Part shown: positions 27,065-37,978 of the stretch, in pieces | Layout: every line of letters starts with the position of its first letter | How positions within the stretch are numbered: the first letter of the stretch is position 1 | Assembly (NCBI RefSeq): GCF_001644575.1 | Contig: NZ_CP015596.1 | Location: 5,704,001-5,768,000 of the forward strand | Length of the DNA stretch: 64,000 nucleotides | Direction of reading: 5' to 3' | Source: Mycobacterium adipatum | GTDB lineage: Bacteria > Actinomycetota > Actinomycetes > Mycobacteriales > Mycobacteriaceae | Notes under the pieces: model-generated | Told to the model about the DNA's origin: nothing | Database searches by the model: none | Seen by the model: the letters and a program-made list of their open reading frames with translations, nothing else | Translations under genes and position numbers: made by a program

Positions 27065-28905
27065 CGCCCTTCGAGAGCCCGGATCAGGCTGGCCGCATCC
27101 CAGGGCCCCTTGTGGCGCTTGCCGTTCACGAACAGCGTTGGGGTGGCATTGAGATCCATCGCCTCGGCGTCCTCGGCATCGTCGGTCACCCGGTGCAGCA
27201 CCTTCGACGAATGCACCCGCACGTCCTGGTCGAACTGCTCGATATCGCACCCGGCCGCCACCGCGTACCGGTAGATGTCGGACCATTCCAGGTCATCCTG
27301 ATGAGCGAACAGTTCGTGCGCCATCTCCCAGAACCTGCCCTGCAGCGCCGCGGCCTCGCTGGCGCGCGCCGCATCGAAGGCGCGCGGATGTGCGCGCTCC
27401 AGCGGGAAATGCCGCCACACATAGAGTAATTCATCACCGAAGTGGGCCCGGACCTCGTCGATTGCACCGGTCGCGCGGCTGCAGAACGGGCACTCGAAAT
27501 CGCCGTACTCCACCAGCGTCAGCGGCGCGTCACGGGCGCCACGGGCGTGGTCACGGTCGGGATCGATCGGACGCAGCAGCTTCAAACCGACCGGCTCGGG
27601 CGGACTGAGCCAGTCGGTGATCCGGAAGATGGCCCAGCCCAACGCGAACGCGATGATCGAGGCCGCCAGCACACCGATGCGCGCCTGGTCCTGGCGGCTG
27701 GGATCGGTGATCGCGATGTCGACGATGAACAGTGAGATGGTGAAGCCGATGCCGGACAGCGCCGCGCCGCCGGCGATGCGTCGCAGCGTGAGCCCGGGGG
27801 CGAGCTCCCCGAACCCGATACGCCGGATCGCCCAGGTGGCCCCGGTGATGCCGACGAACTTGCCGATCACCAGACCGGCGACGATGCCCCACGTCAATGG
27901 GGATCGCAGCGCCGTGGACAAACTCTGCGCATCGAGTCGCACACCGGCATTGACCAAGGCGAACAGCGGGAGCACCACGAACGAGACGGTGGGCCCGACG
28001 GTCGTCTGCAACCGTTCGTTGATCGAGATCGATTCGCGCAGCGAACGACTCGCCGCGCGGGCGTACTCGGAGTTCGGCGACTGCCGGAACGCCCGAATCT
28101 GGTCGACGGCCCGCTCGACCGGGCGCCGCTCCGGCGTGAACACCGGGATCGACAGCGCGATCACCACACCGGCCAGCGTCGGATGCACCCCGGCCAGGTA
28201 CAGCGCGATCCACAGCGCCACCCCGAGGACGGCGTACGCGGGTCCGCGCACCCCCAGGGGCAGGAACCGCACCAGCGCGAGCGCGCCGATGAGCGCCACC
28301 GCAACCAGCAGCGGCCCGACCTGCACGCTCTCGGAGTAGAACAGCGCGATGGCGCACAGCGCGCCGACATCGTCCACGACCGCCAGGGTGAGCAGGAAGA
28401 TCCGCACGCGGGCAGGGAATTTGGGCTTGATGATGGCCAGCGCGCCGACCAGGAAGGCGGTGTCGGTGGATATCACCACCCCCCACGCCTGGGCGTTCTC
28501 ACCGGTCGGGTTGAACGCCAGAAACACCACGGCCGGGATGACCAGACCTGCCGCCGCGGCGATCACCGGCACCGCCGCGCGCGAGCGATCGGTCAGCTCA
28601 CCGATGGTGAATTCGCGGGTCACCTCGAGCCCGACGATGAAGAAGAAGAACGTCATCAGGGCGTCGTTGACGAAGTGCTTGACCGACATCTCGACGTGGT
28701 GGGCGCCGACGCTGAGCCCCAGGTGTGTGTCCAGCAACGTCGAATAGCTGTCCGCCCAGGGCGAATTCGCCCATGCGATGGCGATGACGGTGAATAACAG
28801 CAGCAGGGCCGCCGCGGTGTTGTCCGTCGTCCTGGTGGCCTTGCTGCCACGGCTGAATCGCGACGGAAGCAGGGGGAAACCCCGCTGAGTCGTCGCCTCA
28901 GTCAC
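27061..28905 (-). CDS. nhaA: NhaA Na+/H+ antiporter fused to a DsbA-like thioredoxin domain
   Basis: 614 aa from GTG 28905, which overlaps the GH76 stop (GTGA). Residues 1-430 are NhaA, with helices including FVNDALMTFFFFIVGLEVTR, STDTAFLVGAL and the paired-Asp LAVVDDVGALCAI that binds Na+ and H+. Residues 455-614 are a DsbA/thioredoxin-like domain with CPFC (Cys472, Cys475) and the cis-Pro region NATPTLFVNG. Such fusions are known in actinobacteria. The fusion lacks a linker signal, so the domain side must be inferred; NhaA C-termini are cytoplasmic in E. coli. It may couple pH or sodium control to redox state. Confidence 0.88.
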   Translation of the reverse strand: MTEATTQRGFPLLPSRFSRGSKATRTTDNTAAALLLLFTVIAIAWANSPWADSYSTLLDTHLGLSVGAHHVEMSVKHFVNDALMTFFFFIVGLEVTREFTIGELTDRSRAAVPVIAAAAGLVIPAVVFLAFNPTGENAQAWGVVISTDTAFLVGALAIIKPKFPARVRIFLLTLAVVDDVGALCAIALFYSESVQVGPLLVAVALIGALALVRFLPLGVRGPAYAVLGVALWIALYLAGVHPTLAGVVIALSIPVFTPERRPVERAVDQIRAFRQSPNSEYARAASRSLRESISINERLQTTVGPTVSFVVLPLFALVNAGVRLDAQSLSTALRSPLTWGIVAGLVIGKFVGITGATWAIRRIGFGELAPGLTLRRIAGGAALSGIGFTISLFIVDIAITDPSRQDQARIGVLAASIIAFALGWAIFRITDWLSPPEPVGLKLLRPIDPDRDHARGARDAPLTLVEYGDFECPFCSRATGAIDEVRAHFGDELLYVWRHFPLERAHPRAFDAARASEAAALQGRFWEMAHELFAHQDDLEWSDIYRYAVAAGCDIEQFDQDVRVHSSKVLHRVTDDAEDAEAMDLNATPTLFVNGKRHKGPWDAASLIRALEGR

Positions 28906-30026
28906 TGATCGGCGTCTCCGTCACTCTGGCCGGTGTCCAGGGTGTGGGCGGCCTCCATCAGCATCCAGCCGGACAGTTGCACCGACAGGTCACGCTCGGG
29001 CACCTCGGAGGCGCTGACCGCCCCCTCCACGAATTGGGCATCCCCGGTCACCGATTGCGGCACCACCGCGTTGCGGTCCCAGAACGCGCCGAACAGCGGC
29101 AACCCGTCCACGGTCTGTCGGTAATCCCACGCCGACGTGGCCGAGGTGAGCACCAGGTCCCGGGCGGTGGCGCGGGCCTGCTCATCCTCGGGTGTAGTGC
29201 CGGGCAGATCGGTGGCGACGAAGGCCAGGTAGCGGGCCAGGATCGCGTTGAACAGCCCGCCGTCCCCGCCGCCGGCGCCGCGGATCACACCGTCGGTGCA
29301 CATGTGATCGCGCACCGCGGCCACCAACCGGTGCACGCGCAGGGCATGTTCGGCATCGTCGGTGCGATTGGCCAGTTCGACCTCGAGCCCGAGCACGACA
29401 CCCTGGCAGTAGGTGTACTGCGCACGCACCAACGACCCGGCCTTGATCCCGTCGAACACCAGATGGGTCTCGGGGTCGATCAGCGTGTCCTCGATCCAGT
29501 CGCCCATCTGCTGGGCCCGGCGCAGCCGATCATGGCGGGCCAGGAAGATCGCGGCGGGACCGTTGGCCGGGGCGTTGAAGAACTGGTCCTGTTTGCGCCA
29601 GGGGATTCCGCCGCCGTCCTCTGGCACCCAGGAGTTCAGGAACTGATCGGCCAGCTTGTCCAGCGCCCTGGGCCGTCCGACACCGGTGAGCCGCCCCGAT
29701 CGCTCCAGGGCCAGCGCCAGCCAGGCCATATCGTCGTAGTAGTCATTCGTCCAGCGACCGTTGTTGCGGATGCGGTGACCGCGGATCTGCCGCTTGATGC
29801 GGATCAGGCGTTGCGGCTGCGGGTCGCGCAGCTGGGCGTCGACCAGGCAGTCCAGCAGATGGGCCTGCCACCAGTAGTGCCAGGTGCCGAACAGGGTCTG
29901 CTTGCGGGCCGCCGGCCAGGCCACCACGCCGAGCTGGGTGCCCGGCAGCCCCCATAACCGTCTGAGGTGGCGTTTGGCGATGGCCGCCTCGGAACTGGCC
30001 GCACGATTAGCCCACACCTCAACCAT
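28902..30026 (-). CDS. Glycoside hydrolase family 76-like protein (Rv0365c-like)
   Basis: 374 aa from ATG 30026. Alpha/alpha-barrel protein of the GH76 endo-alpha-1,6-mannanase type. The catalytic Asp pair is in RWTNDYYDDMAWLALALERS, with GGIPWRKQDQFFNAPANGPA and YTYCQGVVLGLEVELA downstream. I see no signal peptide, so it is probably cytoplasmic, where it could act on mannan or a related glycan intermediate. Position matches Rv0365c. Translationally coupled to nhaA by a 4-nt overlap and separated from the methyltransferase gene by only 14 nt. Confidence 0.85.
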   Translation of the reverse strand: MVEVWANRAASSEAAIAKRHLRRLWGLPGTQLGVVAWPAARKQTLFGTWHYWWQAHLLDCLVDAQLRDPQPQRLIRIKRQIRGHRIRNNGRWTNDYYDDMAWLALALERSGRLTGVGRPRALDKLADQFLNSWVPEDGGGIPWRKQDQFFNAPANGPAAIFLARHDRLRRAQQMGDWIEDTLIDPETHLVFDGIKAGSLVRAQYTYCQGVVLGLEVELANRTDDAEHALRVHRLVAAVRDHMCTDGVIRGAGGGDGGLFNAILARYLAFVATDLPGTTPEDEQARATARDLVLTSATSAWDYRQTVDGLPLFGAFWDRNAVVPQSVTGDAQFVEGAVSASEVPERDLSVQLSGWMLMEAAHTLDTGQSDGDADQ

Positions 30027-30040
30027 GTCTAGATCCTGCC

Positions 30041-30691
30041 CTACCAGGCCCGGGATATGTCGGCATGCGTGCGGATCCATGCGTGCATCGCGATACCCGC
30101 CGCGACACCGGCGTTGATGCTGCGGGTCGAGCCGAACTGGGCGATGGACACCGTCAGCTCGGCGCTCGCCGAGGCCTCCGGCGTGATGCCGGGTCCCTCC
30201 TGCCCGAACACCAACACGCACTCGCGCGGCAGCGTGACCTGTTCCAGTGGTTGCGAGCCCGCCACATTGTCGACGGCGACGACGTGCAGGCCCTGGGCCG
30301 CGGCGAACTCCAGAAGCGCCGCGGTGCTGTCGTGATGCCGCAGCCGTTGATACCGATCGGTCACCATGGCACCGCGACGGTTCCACCGGCGACGGCCCAC
30401 GATGTGCACGGTGTCCACCGCGAAGGCATTCGCGGTGCGCACCACGGTACCGATATTCGCGTCGCTGCCGAAGTTCTCGATCGCGATGTGCAGGGGATGG
30501 CGGCGGGTGTCGATATCGGCGATGATCGCTTCACGAGTCCAATACCGGTAGGCGTCAACGACATTGCGTCTGTCCCCATCGCGCAGCAGCTCCGGGTCAT
30601 AGCGCGGGTCGGCCGGCGGGGGTCCCTCCCAGGGGCCCACGCCGGGGGTTTCGCCCCACTCGGTGGGGCCTACCGCTATTGCGTCGTCCAC
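30041..30691 (-). CDS. SpoU/TrmH-family RNA 2'-O-methyltransferase (Rv0380c-like)
   Basis: 216 aa from GTG 30691, overlapping the preceding lipoprotein gene by 16 nt. SPOUT knot motifs are all present: motif 1 ENFGSDANIGTVVRTANAF, motif 2 LVFGQEGPGITPEA, motif 3 SINAGVAAGIAMHAW. It transfers methyl from S-adenosylmethionine to a ribose 2'-OH of tRNA or rRNA; the target nucleotide cannot be told from sequence. The 70-residue N-terminal extension (WGETPGVGPWEGPPP) is typical of actinobacterial members. Confidence 0.9.
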   Translation of the reverse strand: MDDAIAVGPTEWGETPGVGPWEGPPPADPRYDPELLRDGDRRNVVDAYRYWTREAIIADIDTRRHPLHIAIENFGSDANIGTVVRTANAFAVDTVHIVGRRRWNRRGAMVTDRYQRLRHHDSTAALLEFAAAQGLHVVAVDNVAGSQPLEQVTLPRECVLVFGQEGPGITPEASASAELTVSIAQFGSTRSINAGVAAGIAMHAWIRTHADISRAW

Positions 30692-31593
30692 AGTGCCGCG
30701 TGGGTACCGACCAGGGACACCGACGGGTACAGCAGCGCAGCGGTGATCTCGCCCTGGGTGCACATCGAGGCCCGGATGGACACCGCGTCGCGCGCCGCGT
30801 CGGGCAGCACCAGCAGCGAGGAACCGTACACCGAACACGCATGCGAGAGGCCGCTTCCGGGCAGCGTCGGTGCGGTCAGCACCATCAGCGGACCGCCGCG
30901 TGCCACCGAGTCGTCACGGTAGCGCTCGGCCAGTCCGTCGATGGCCAGACCCAGCAACATGTACCCGTTGCCGGTGAACGCCTCCGGGTCCCCCAGCGCG
31001 GTCGGCGCCAGCTGCGAGCCGTCGGCCGTGAAGGCATCCACACTGGTCGAGCGCATCGCCAAGCCGGTCTCGGCGGGGTTGGTGGGTGCCAGCCCGACCG
31101 GGAAGGCCGCCGCATAGGCCACGGTCGTCTTGGGTATCCGGTCCTGTGGCGAGTACACATACACCCCGCGTACCTGGCTCTGATCTCTGATCGGACCCAG
31201 ACATGCTGTGCCACTGAGACGCTGGGGATCCCGCGCGGTGATGGGCTGCAGACTCAGGTCGGACGCCGACGCACAGCCGCCGACGGCATCGGCTTCGATC
31301 GGATGGGCGAGCGCACCGTAGAGCCCGAACCGCAGGCTTTCGGCCGGAGCGTGGGCGTCTGTCTCTCCCCCGTCCTGGTCTGCCGCAGCGACGGCCGCGT
31401 CGACGTCGATGAGCACCTGGTCGCCCTCGAAGCGCAGGTTGGCCACCGAGATGTTCCAGCCCAGCAGCGACAGCGATTCGCCGATCTTCGCCTGCTGGGT
31501 ACCGTACGGGCCGGCGGTGCCGTCGCCGCCGGAACAGCCGACCAGCAGCGCCGCGACCGCCAGCACGGACACCACCTTGCGCGCTAACCGCAT
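30676..31593 (-). CDS. Predicted lipoprotein (Rv0381c-like)
   Basis: 305 aa. The signal peptide VVSVLAVAALLVGCSGG carries a lipobox Cys near residue 20. The mature protein contains SLLGWNISVANLRFEGDQVL, typical of a beta-sandwich secreted domain, and three to four Cys residues. No enzyme motif recognised. It overlaps the 5' end of the RNA methyltransferase gene by 16 nt, so they are one operon. It corresponds by position to Rv0381c. Confidence 0.7.
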   Translation of the reverse strand: MRLARKVVSVLAVAALLVGCSGGDGTAGPYGTQQAKIGESLSLLGWNISVANLRFEGDQVLIDVDAAVAAADQDGGETDAHAPAESLRFGLYGALAHPIEADAVGGCASASDLSLQPITARDPQRLSGTACLGPIRDQSQVRGVYVYSPQDRIPKTTVAYAAAFPVGLAPTNPAETGLAMRSTSVDAFTADGSQLAPTALGDPEAFTGNGYMLLGLAIDGLAERYRDDSVARGGPLMVLTAPTLPGSGLSHACSVYGSSLLVLPDAARDAVSIRASMCTQGEITAALLYPSVSLVGTHAALWTTQ

Positions 31594-32403
31594 TCAGGTC
31601 CGTTCACGACCGCGACCCACTCGTCTGGTCAAGCCGCGCACCAGCTTTCGCGGGACCAGCCGACTGCCGGCGGTCAGCACCTTGTACTGCAGGCCCGGCA
31701 CGATGACGACATCACCTTTGGCGACACCGGCCAGGGTGTCTCGCACCACATCGGGGACCTCGAGCCAGAACCAGGACGGCGTGCCGGACATCTCGATACC
31801 GGCGCGCTCGTGGAACTCGGTGTGCACGAAGCCGGGACACAGCGCGTGCACACCGACCCCGGTGCCGTCCAGCCCGTTGGCCAACCCCTCGGAGAACGCG
31901 ATGACCCAGGATTTGGAGGCCGAGTAGGTGGACCCGCGCCCGGGCAGCAGACCGGCGACGCTGGCCACATTGATGACGGTGCCCGTCCCCGCGGCGAGCA
32001 TCGCCGGCAGCGCCGCATGAGTCAGCGCCATCACGGCGGTGACGTTGACATCGAGTTGGGATTGCAGCACGCCATAGTCGGCGGTCCAGAACTCGCCCGA
32101 GGTACCGAAGCCGGCGTTGTTGATCAGGGTGTGCACACCGGCGGACAACCGGTCGGCGACCCGCTGCCGGTCGGCGGCGACGGCCAGATCCGCGGGCAGC
32201 ACCTCGACGTCGATGCCCGCCTCGTCACGCAGTTCGGCGGCGAGTCGCTCCAAGCGTGCGGTGTCACGGGCCACCAGCACCAGGTCGTATCCGTCCTGGG
32301 CGTAGCGTCGGGCGAATCCCTCGCCGAGCCCGGCCGTCGGACCGGTGATCAGCGCTGTCCGATCTTCCCGAGTCGCTCCGCCCCTGCCCTCCGGTACCCG
32401 CAC
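31594..32403 (-). CDS. Short-chain dehydrogenase/reductase
   Basis: 269 aa from GTG 32403, three bases behind the ttfA stop. Cofactor motif TGPTAGLGEGFA (Gly-rich but with Pro-Thr in place of the usual Ala-Ser), LVARDTARLERLA (NADPH-preferring Arg), NNAGFGTSGEF, catalytic Ser in INVASVAGLLPGRG and YSASKSW. The C-terminal amphipathic/basic tail RKLVRGLTRRVGRGRERT is seen in DltE/HSD-like SDRs that act near membranes on lipid substrates. In M. tuberculosis pyrE occupies the slot between the Rv0381c and Rv0383c homologues; here this SDR does. Confidence 0.85.
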   Translation of the reverse strand: MRVPEGRGGATREDRTALITGPTAGLGEGFARRYAQDGYDLVLVARDTARLERLAAELRDEAGIDVEVLPADLAVAADRQRVADRLSAGVHTLINNAGFGTSGEFWTADYGVLQSQLDVNVTAVMALTHAALPAMLAAGTGTVINVASVAGLLPGRGSTYSASKSWVIAFSEGLANGLDGTGVGVHALCPGFVHTEFHERAGIEMSGTPSWFWLEVPDVVRDTLAGVAKGDVVIVPGLQYKVLTAGSRLVPRKLVRGLTRRVGRGRERT

Positions 32404-32406
32404 CGG

Positions 32407-33249
32407 CTACCGCTGGTAGTGCGGTGATTGCCGGGTGCTGTTGTGCACCGGCGGACGCTGCTGGACGTAGCGGCCCACATCGGCGCGACCGGGCGGCAGG
32501 TCACCGCGGCCGGCCGGGAGTTCGGCGGGCCGGGGTAGCTCGGTGGACCGGGGCGCCGACGGACGGCTGGGCGAACCACTGCGACGGGCCAGTGCGGGCT
32601 GACCGGTGCGCGCGCCGGCACCGGCGAGGCCCGGCTGCGGCAACGGCGGCAGCACGCGCAGCAGGTCGTTGAACTGACGCACGGTGCGCAACCCCTCGTC
32701 CCACTGGGCGCGGCCGCTGGTGATCGGCATGGCCACCAACGTCCAGTTCTGCTCGTTCCACATGATCTCCGCGCAGTCCGGCGCGGTGTGGGCGAAGGTG
32801 ACCATCCGGCGGTCGCACGCGCGACGGGCGGCGTCCAGGTTCGTGGAGTAGACCATCCGCGGACCGATGGCACCGAGCAGCCAGATATCGCTCTCGCGGG
32901 GCTCCTTGATGTCCTTGAGGCGCAGGTCCACGACGACATTGGTGCCGACCTTGCGGTGCAGCGCGATCACGGTGGCGACATCGTCGAGATCGAAGATGAA
33001 GACGGCCTCGCCCCGGATCTGACCCAGCACCACGTTGCGCGCCGTGACGTGCTCCCCGACGGTCGACATCACACCGCGTTTCCAGCGGCTCAGAATGTCG
33101 GCAGATTCGTGCTCGTAGTCGAAACCGTGCGACTTCGCCCACGACTTACGCCGCCGGCCCAACCCGCGCCGGCGGTCGATATCCACGTACAGCAAGACGG
33201 CCGCACCCACGAAGCAGAGTGCGGACAGTGTGAACCAGAGAGGAACCAT
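32407..33249 (-). CDS. ttfA: Trehalose monomycolate transport factor TtfA
   Basis: 280 aa. One N-terminal membrane helix (PLWFTLSALCFVGAAVLLYV), then a cytoplasmic domain with RKSWAKSHGFDYEHESADIL and DLDDVATVIALHRKVGTNVV. A disordered Pro/Arg-rich tail occupies about residues 210-280. This is the layout of Rv0383c/TtfA, an essential partner of MmpL3 needed to move trehalose monomycolate to the cell envelope. Recognition rests on motif pattern and position next to clpB. It heads a run ttfA-SDR-lipoprotein-methyltransferase-GH76-nhaA on one strand with small gaps or overlaps. Confidence 0.82.
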   Translation of the reverse strand: MVPLWFTLSALCFVGAAVLLYVDIDRRRGLGRRRKSWAKSHGFDYEHESADILSRWKRGVMSTVGEHVTARNVVLGQIRGEAVFIFDLDDVATVIALHRKVGTNVVVDLRLKDIKEPRESDIWLLGAIGPRMVYSTNLDAARRACDRRMVTFAHTAPDCAEIMWNEQNWTLVAMPITSGRAQWDEGLRTVRQFNDLLRVLPPLPQPGLAGAGARTGQPALARRSGSPSRPSAPRSTELPRPAELPAGRGDLPPGRADVGRYVQQRPPVHNSTRQSPHYQR

Positions 33250-33323
33250 TGCCCTCAGCCTACTTGCTGGAGCCCGGTTCGCGAGAACTCGAGATGATCA
33301 CAACCGGGTTACCAGACGTCGAG

Positions 33324-33372
33324 TGGCCACTTATCACCCGGAAACGATGCGAAACCGTGCGATAAGTGGCCA
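33324..33372. repeat. 49-bp palindromic intergenic element
   Basis: TGGCCACTTATC (33324-33335) and its exact complement GATAAGTGGCCA (33361-33372) flank a 25-nt loop between clpB and ttfA. There is no T-run, so it is not a canonical terminator, although RNA made from clpB would fold here. A similar-sized palindrome of different sequence lies at 46835-46896. Confidence 0.8.
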
Positions 33373-33385
33373 GTCGAGGGATTGA

Positions 33386-35932
<2,547 letters not shown>

Positions 35933-35988
35933 GACAACCTGCCTTTCTAGGTTTTTGGAGCTGGGTAAAAATGCTTGTCCTGACGTTC

Positions 35989-36021
35989 AACGTAGTAAAT
36001 GTTGAGTCTGTTCCGCTCAAG
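35989..36021 (-). promoter_or_regulatory. clpB promoter: HspR box (HAIR) with SigH/SigE-like -35
   Basis: On the minus strand CTTGAGC-N7-ACTCAAC (36021-36001) matches the HAIR consensus CTTGAGT-N7-ACTCAAG at 12 of 14 positions. GGAAC in its spacer (36014-36010) and GTT (35991-35989), 18 nt apart, fit the -35/-10 of SigH/SigE-class heat and oxidative-stress promoters, so repressor and sigma-factor sites coincide. Confidence 0.8.
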
Positions 36022-36078
36022 TTTAGCCATTTTTCCCGGACTCGCCTCGCGCACCCCCGCCACGAGGCCGGACGAGGC

Positions 36079-36091
36079 TAACGTCTGGGTA
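36079..36091 (+). promoter_or_regulatory. Probable leaderless promoter of the CYTH gene
   Basis: TAACGT (36079-36084) ends six bases before ATG 36091, and no ribosome-binding site is present. Confidence 0.4.
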
Positions 36092-36708
36092 TGTCCGAGT
36101 CCGGTTTCGGCGACTTCGAGTTCGAACGGAAGTTCTTCGTCCGTGCCATGCCCGCCGTCGCGGCGTCCGATCCCAGCCCGGTGCTCATCGTGCAGGCCTA
36201 TCTGTTCGCCGCCGACGGGTACGCGGTCCGTATCCGCCTGCAGGGGCCCGCCCCCGACCGGCTCAACGGCACCGCCGCCGAGCTGGTCGGGGCCTTGGGT
36301 GACGACGCCATCGGCACGATGACCGCCAAGGGCCCGGCAGCGGGGGGCACCCGCTACGAGGCCGAACGCGATCTCGACCCCACCGTCGCCGGCCAGATCG
36401 TGGCCCGGGCCGAACACGTCGTCACCAAGGTGCGGTATTCGGCCTGGCTCGGCGAGGACGGCTGGATCATCGACCGGTTCCTGGGCGGCAACGCCCCGCT
36501 GGTGCTGGCCGAGGTCGAGCGCGGCGGCCCCGTCGTGGATCTGGTGATACCCGGGTTCTGTGCCACCGAGGTGTCCGAGGACGACCGCTTCCGCAATGAG
36601 TACCTGGCCCACCAGCCGTTCGGCGGCTGGGCCGACACCTATCTCGACGAGCTGAGGCTGCTCGGCCCGAAGTTCGTCGAGAGTCTCGGACGGAATACCT
36701 TCGGCTGA
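36091..36708 (+). CDS. CYTH-domain protein
   Basis: 205 aa. The start FGDFEFERKFFVRAMP carries the ExExK-like acidic/basic signature of CYTH (CyaB/thiamine-triphosphatase) tunnel enzymes. Later strands supply charged residues (YAVRIRLQG, TAKGPAAGG, YEAERDLDP, VLAEVERGG). CYTH proteins bind triphosphates with divalent metal and hydrolyse inorganic triphosphate or nucleotide triphosphates. Cytoplasmic. The substrate cannot be assigned. It lies divergently from clpB and 17 nt upstream of a membrane-protein gene, perhaps one operon. Confidence 0.8.
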   Translation: MSESGFGDFEFERKFFVRAMPAVAASDPSPVLIVQAYLFAADGYAVRIRLQGPAPDRLNGTAAELVGALGDDAIGTMTAKGPAAGGTRYEAERDLDPTVAGQIVARAEHVVTKVRYSAWLGEDGWIIDRFLGGNAPLVLAEVERGGPVVDLVIPGFCATEVSEDDRFRNEYLAHQPFGGWADTYLDELRLLGPKFVESLGRNTFG

Positions 36709-36725
36709 TCGGCGACACTTCAACA

Positions 36726-37307
36726 GTGACGAGCCCGCGTATGCGTTTCAACCCACCGCCGAACTGGCCACCGGTACCCCCGGGATGGACGCCGCCCGCG
36801 GGCTGGCATCCCGACCCCTCCTGGCCGCCGCCGCCGACGGGCTGGCCGCTGTGGGTGCCCGACCGCAATCCCGGCCGACGCACGGCGGTGATCCTCGGTG
36901 CGGTCGTCGCGGTGTTGCTCATCGCCGGCGCCGCGGTCGTCACCGTCGCCGTGACCCGCGACGGACAATCCGCAGGCACGGACGGCACCCCGCCGCCGAC
37001 GACCGCGTCGGCGCTGTCCGACGAGGATCAGATCGAGAAGGTCGTCGCGCAGTTCGAACAGGCTTGGAACGGACAGGAATACGACAACCTGCGCAACCTG
37101 ATGTGCGCCGAGATGCGCAGCGACGAACAATTCTCCCGAGCCAACTTCGCCGAGATGCGCGATGAAATGGGCACGCTGAGTCTGACCGTCACCTCGATCG
37201 AAGTCACCGGCGAGACCGCCGACACCGTCATCGAGAACGACGGCACCGACCCCGACAACATCGCCTTTGCCTACGAGAACGGCCAGTGGAAGTGGTGTGA
37301 GCTGTGA
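36726..37307 (+). CDS. Membrane-anchored NTF2-like protein, paralogue of 12042-12734
   Basis: 193 aa from GTG 36726. A strikingly Pro/Trp-rich cytoplasmic N-terminus (PPNWPPVPPGWTPPAGWHPD) is followed by one membrane helix (about residues 52-75) and an extracytoplasmic domain. That domain begins EDQIEKVVAQFEQAWNGQEY, with two Cys (LMCAEM and KWCEL). The domain aligns by eye with that of the Rv0361-like protein earlier in the window. Function unknown. Its stop codon overlaps the ATG of the next gene by one base (TGATG). Confidence 0.72.
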   Translation: MTSPRMRFNPPPNWPPVPPGWTPPAGWHPDPSWPPPPTGWPLWVPDRNPGRRTAVILGAVVAVLLIAGAAVVTVAVTRDGQSAGTDGTPPPTTASALSDEDQIEKVVAQFEQAWNGQEYDNLRNLMCAEMRSDEQFSRANFAEMRDEMGTLSLTVTSIEVTGETADTVIENDGTDPDNIAFAYENGQWKWCEL

Positions 37308-37978
37308 TGACTGAACTCTGGGGCCCGGTGCTGACCGAGCTCGCGCCGTTGGCGCTCGTGATCGCACTCTCGCCGCTGTCCATCATCCCCGCGGTGCTCG
37401 CACTGCACACCGACCGCCCCCGGCCGACCGGGCTGGCCTTCCTGGCCGGCTGGCTGGTGGGGCTGGCCGCGCTGGTGTCGCTGTTCGTCGTCGCCTCCGA
37501 CCTGGTCGGCTCACTGGACAAGCCGCCGAGTTGGGCATCCGGGCTGCGGATCGTGGTCGGCGCGGCGCTGATCGTGTTCGGTGGCTACCGGTTTGCGACC
37601 CGCCACAAATCCGAGCATTCACCGGCGTGGATGCGCAAGCTCAGCGGCCTCACCCCCAGGCGTGCCCTGCTGACCGCCGCGGTGCTGGCGGTGGTGAACC
37701 CGAAGGTGTTGTTCATCTGCATCGCAGCCGGTTTGGCGATCGGCACGGCCGGTATCGGGCAGACGCAGGCCTGGCTGGCGGTGCTCTATTTCGTGCTGAT
37801 CGCCGGCAGCACGGTGATCCTGCCCATCCTGGCCTACGCCGTCAGCGGAGAACGACTGGCGGGGCCGTTGACGCGACTCAAGGAGTGGATGGAGCGCCAG
37901 CACGCCACCCTGGTGGCGGCAATCCTGATCGTGATCGGTCTGATGGTGCTGTACAAGGGAATTCACGGACTCGCGTAG
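37307..37978 (+). CDS. GAP/Sap-like six-helix membrane protein
   Basis: 223 aa. LysE-superfamily layout with six helices: LVIALSPLSIIPAVLAL in helix 1, then FLAGWLVGLAALVSLF, a cytoplasmic loop TRHKSEHSPAWMRKLSGLTP, and AAVLAVVNPKVLFICIAAG with the NPK motif of GAP (Sap/peptidoglycolipid addressing) proteins. In mycobacteria such proteins move glycopeptidolipids or similar envelope lipids; a small-molecule exporter is the alternative. Translationally coupled to 36726. Convergent with the gene that ends at 37963, overlapping it by 16 nt. Confidence 0.8.
   Translation: MTELWGPVLTELAPLALVIALSPLSIIPAVLALHTDRPRPTGLAFLAGWLVGLAALVSLFVVASDLVGSLDKPPSWASGLRIVVGAALIVFGGYRFATRHKSEHSPAWMRKLSGLTPRRALLTAAVLAVVNPKVLFICIAAGLAIGTAGIGQTQAWLAVLYFVLIAGSTVILPILAYAVSGERLAGPLTRLKEWMERQHATLVAAILIVIGLMVLYKGIHGLA

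Noticed and set aside
28944..29957. 337-codon plus-strand frame opposite the GH76 gene
   Set aside because: Antisense shadow; the GH76 catalytic DD motif is on the other strand.
33324..33372. Rho-independent terminator for clpB
   Set aside because: The loop is 25 nt and no T-run follows the stem in either direction.
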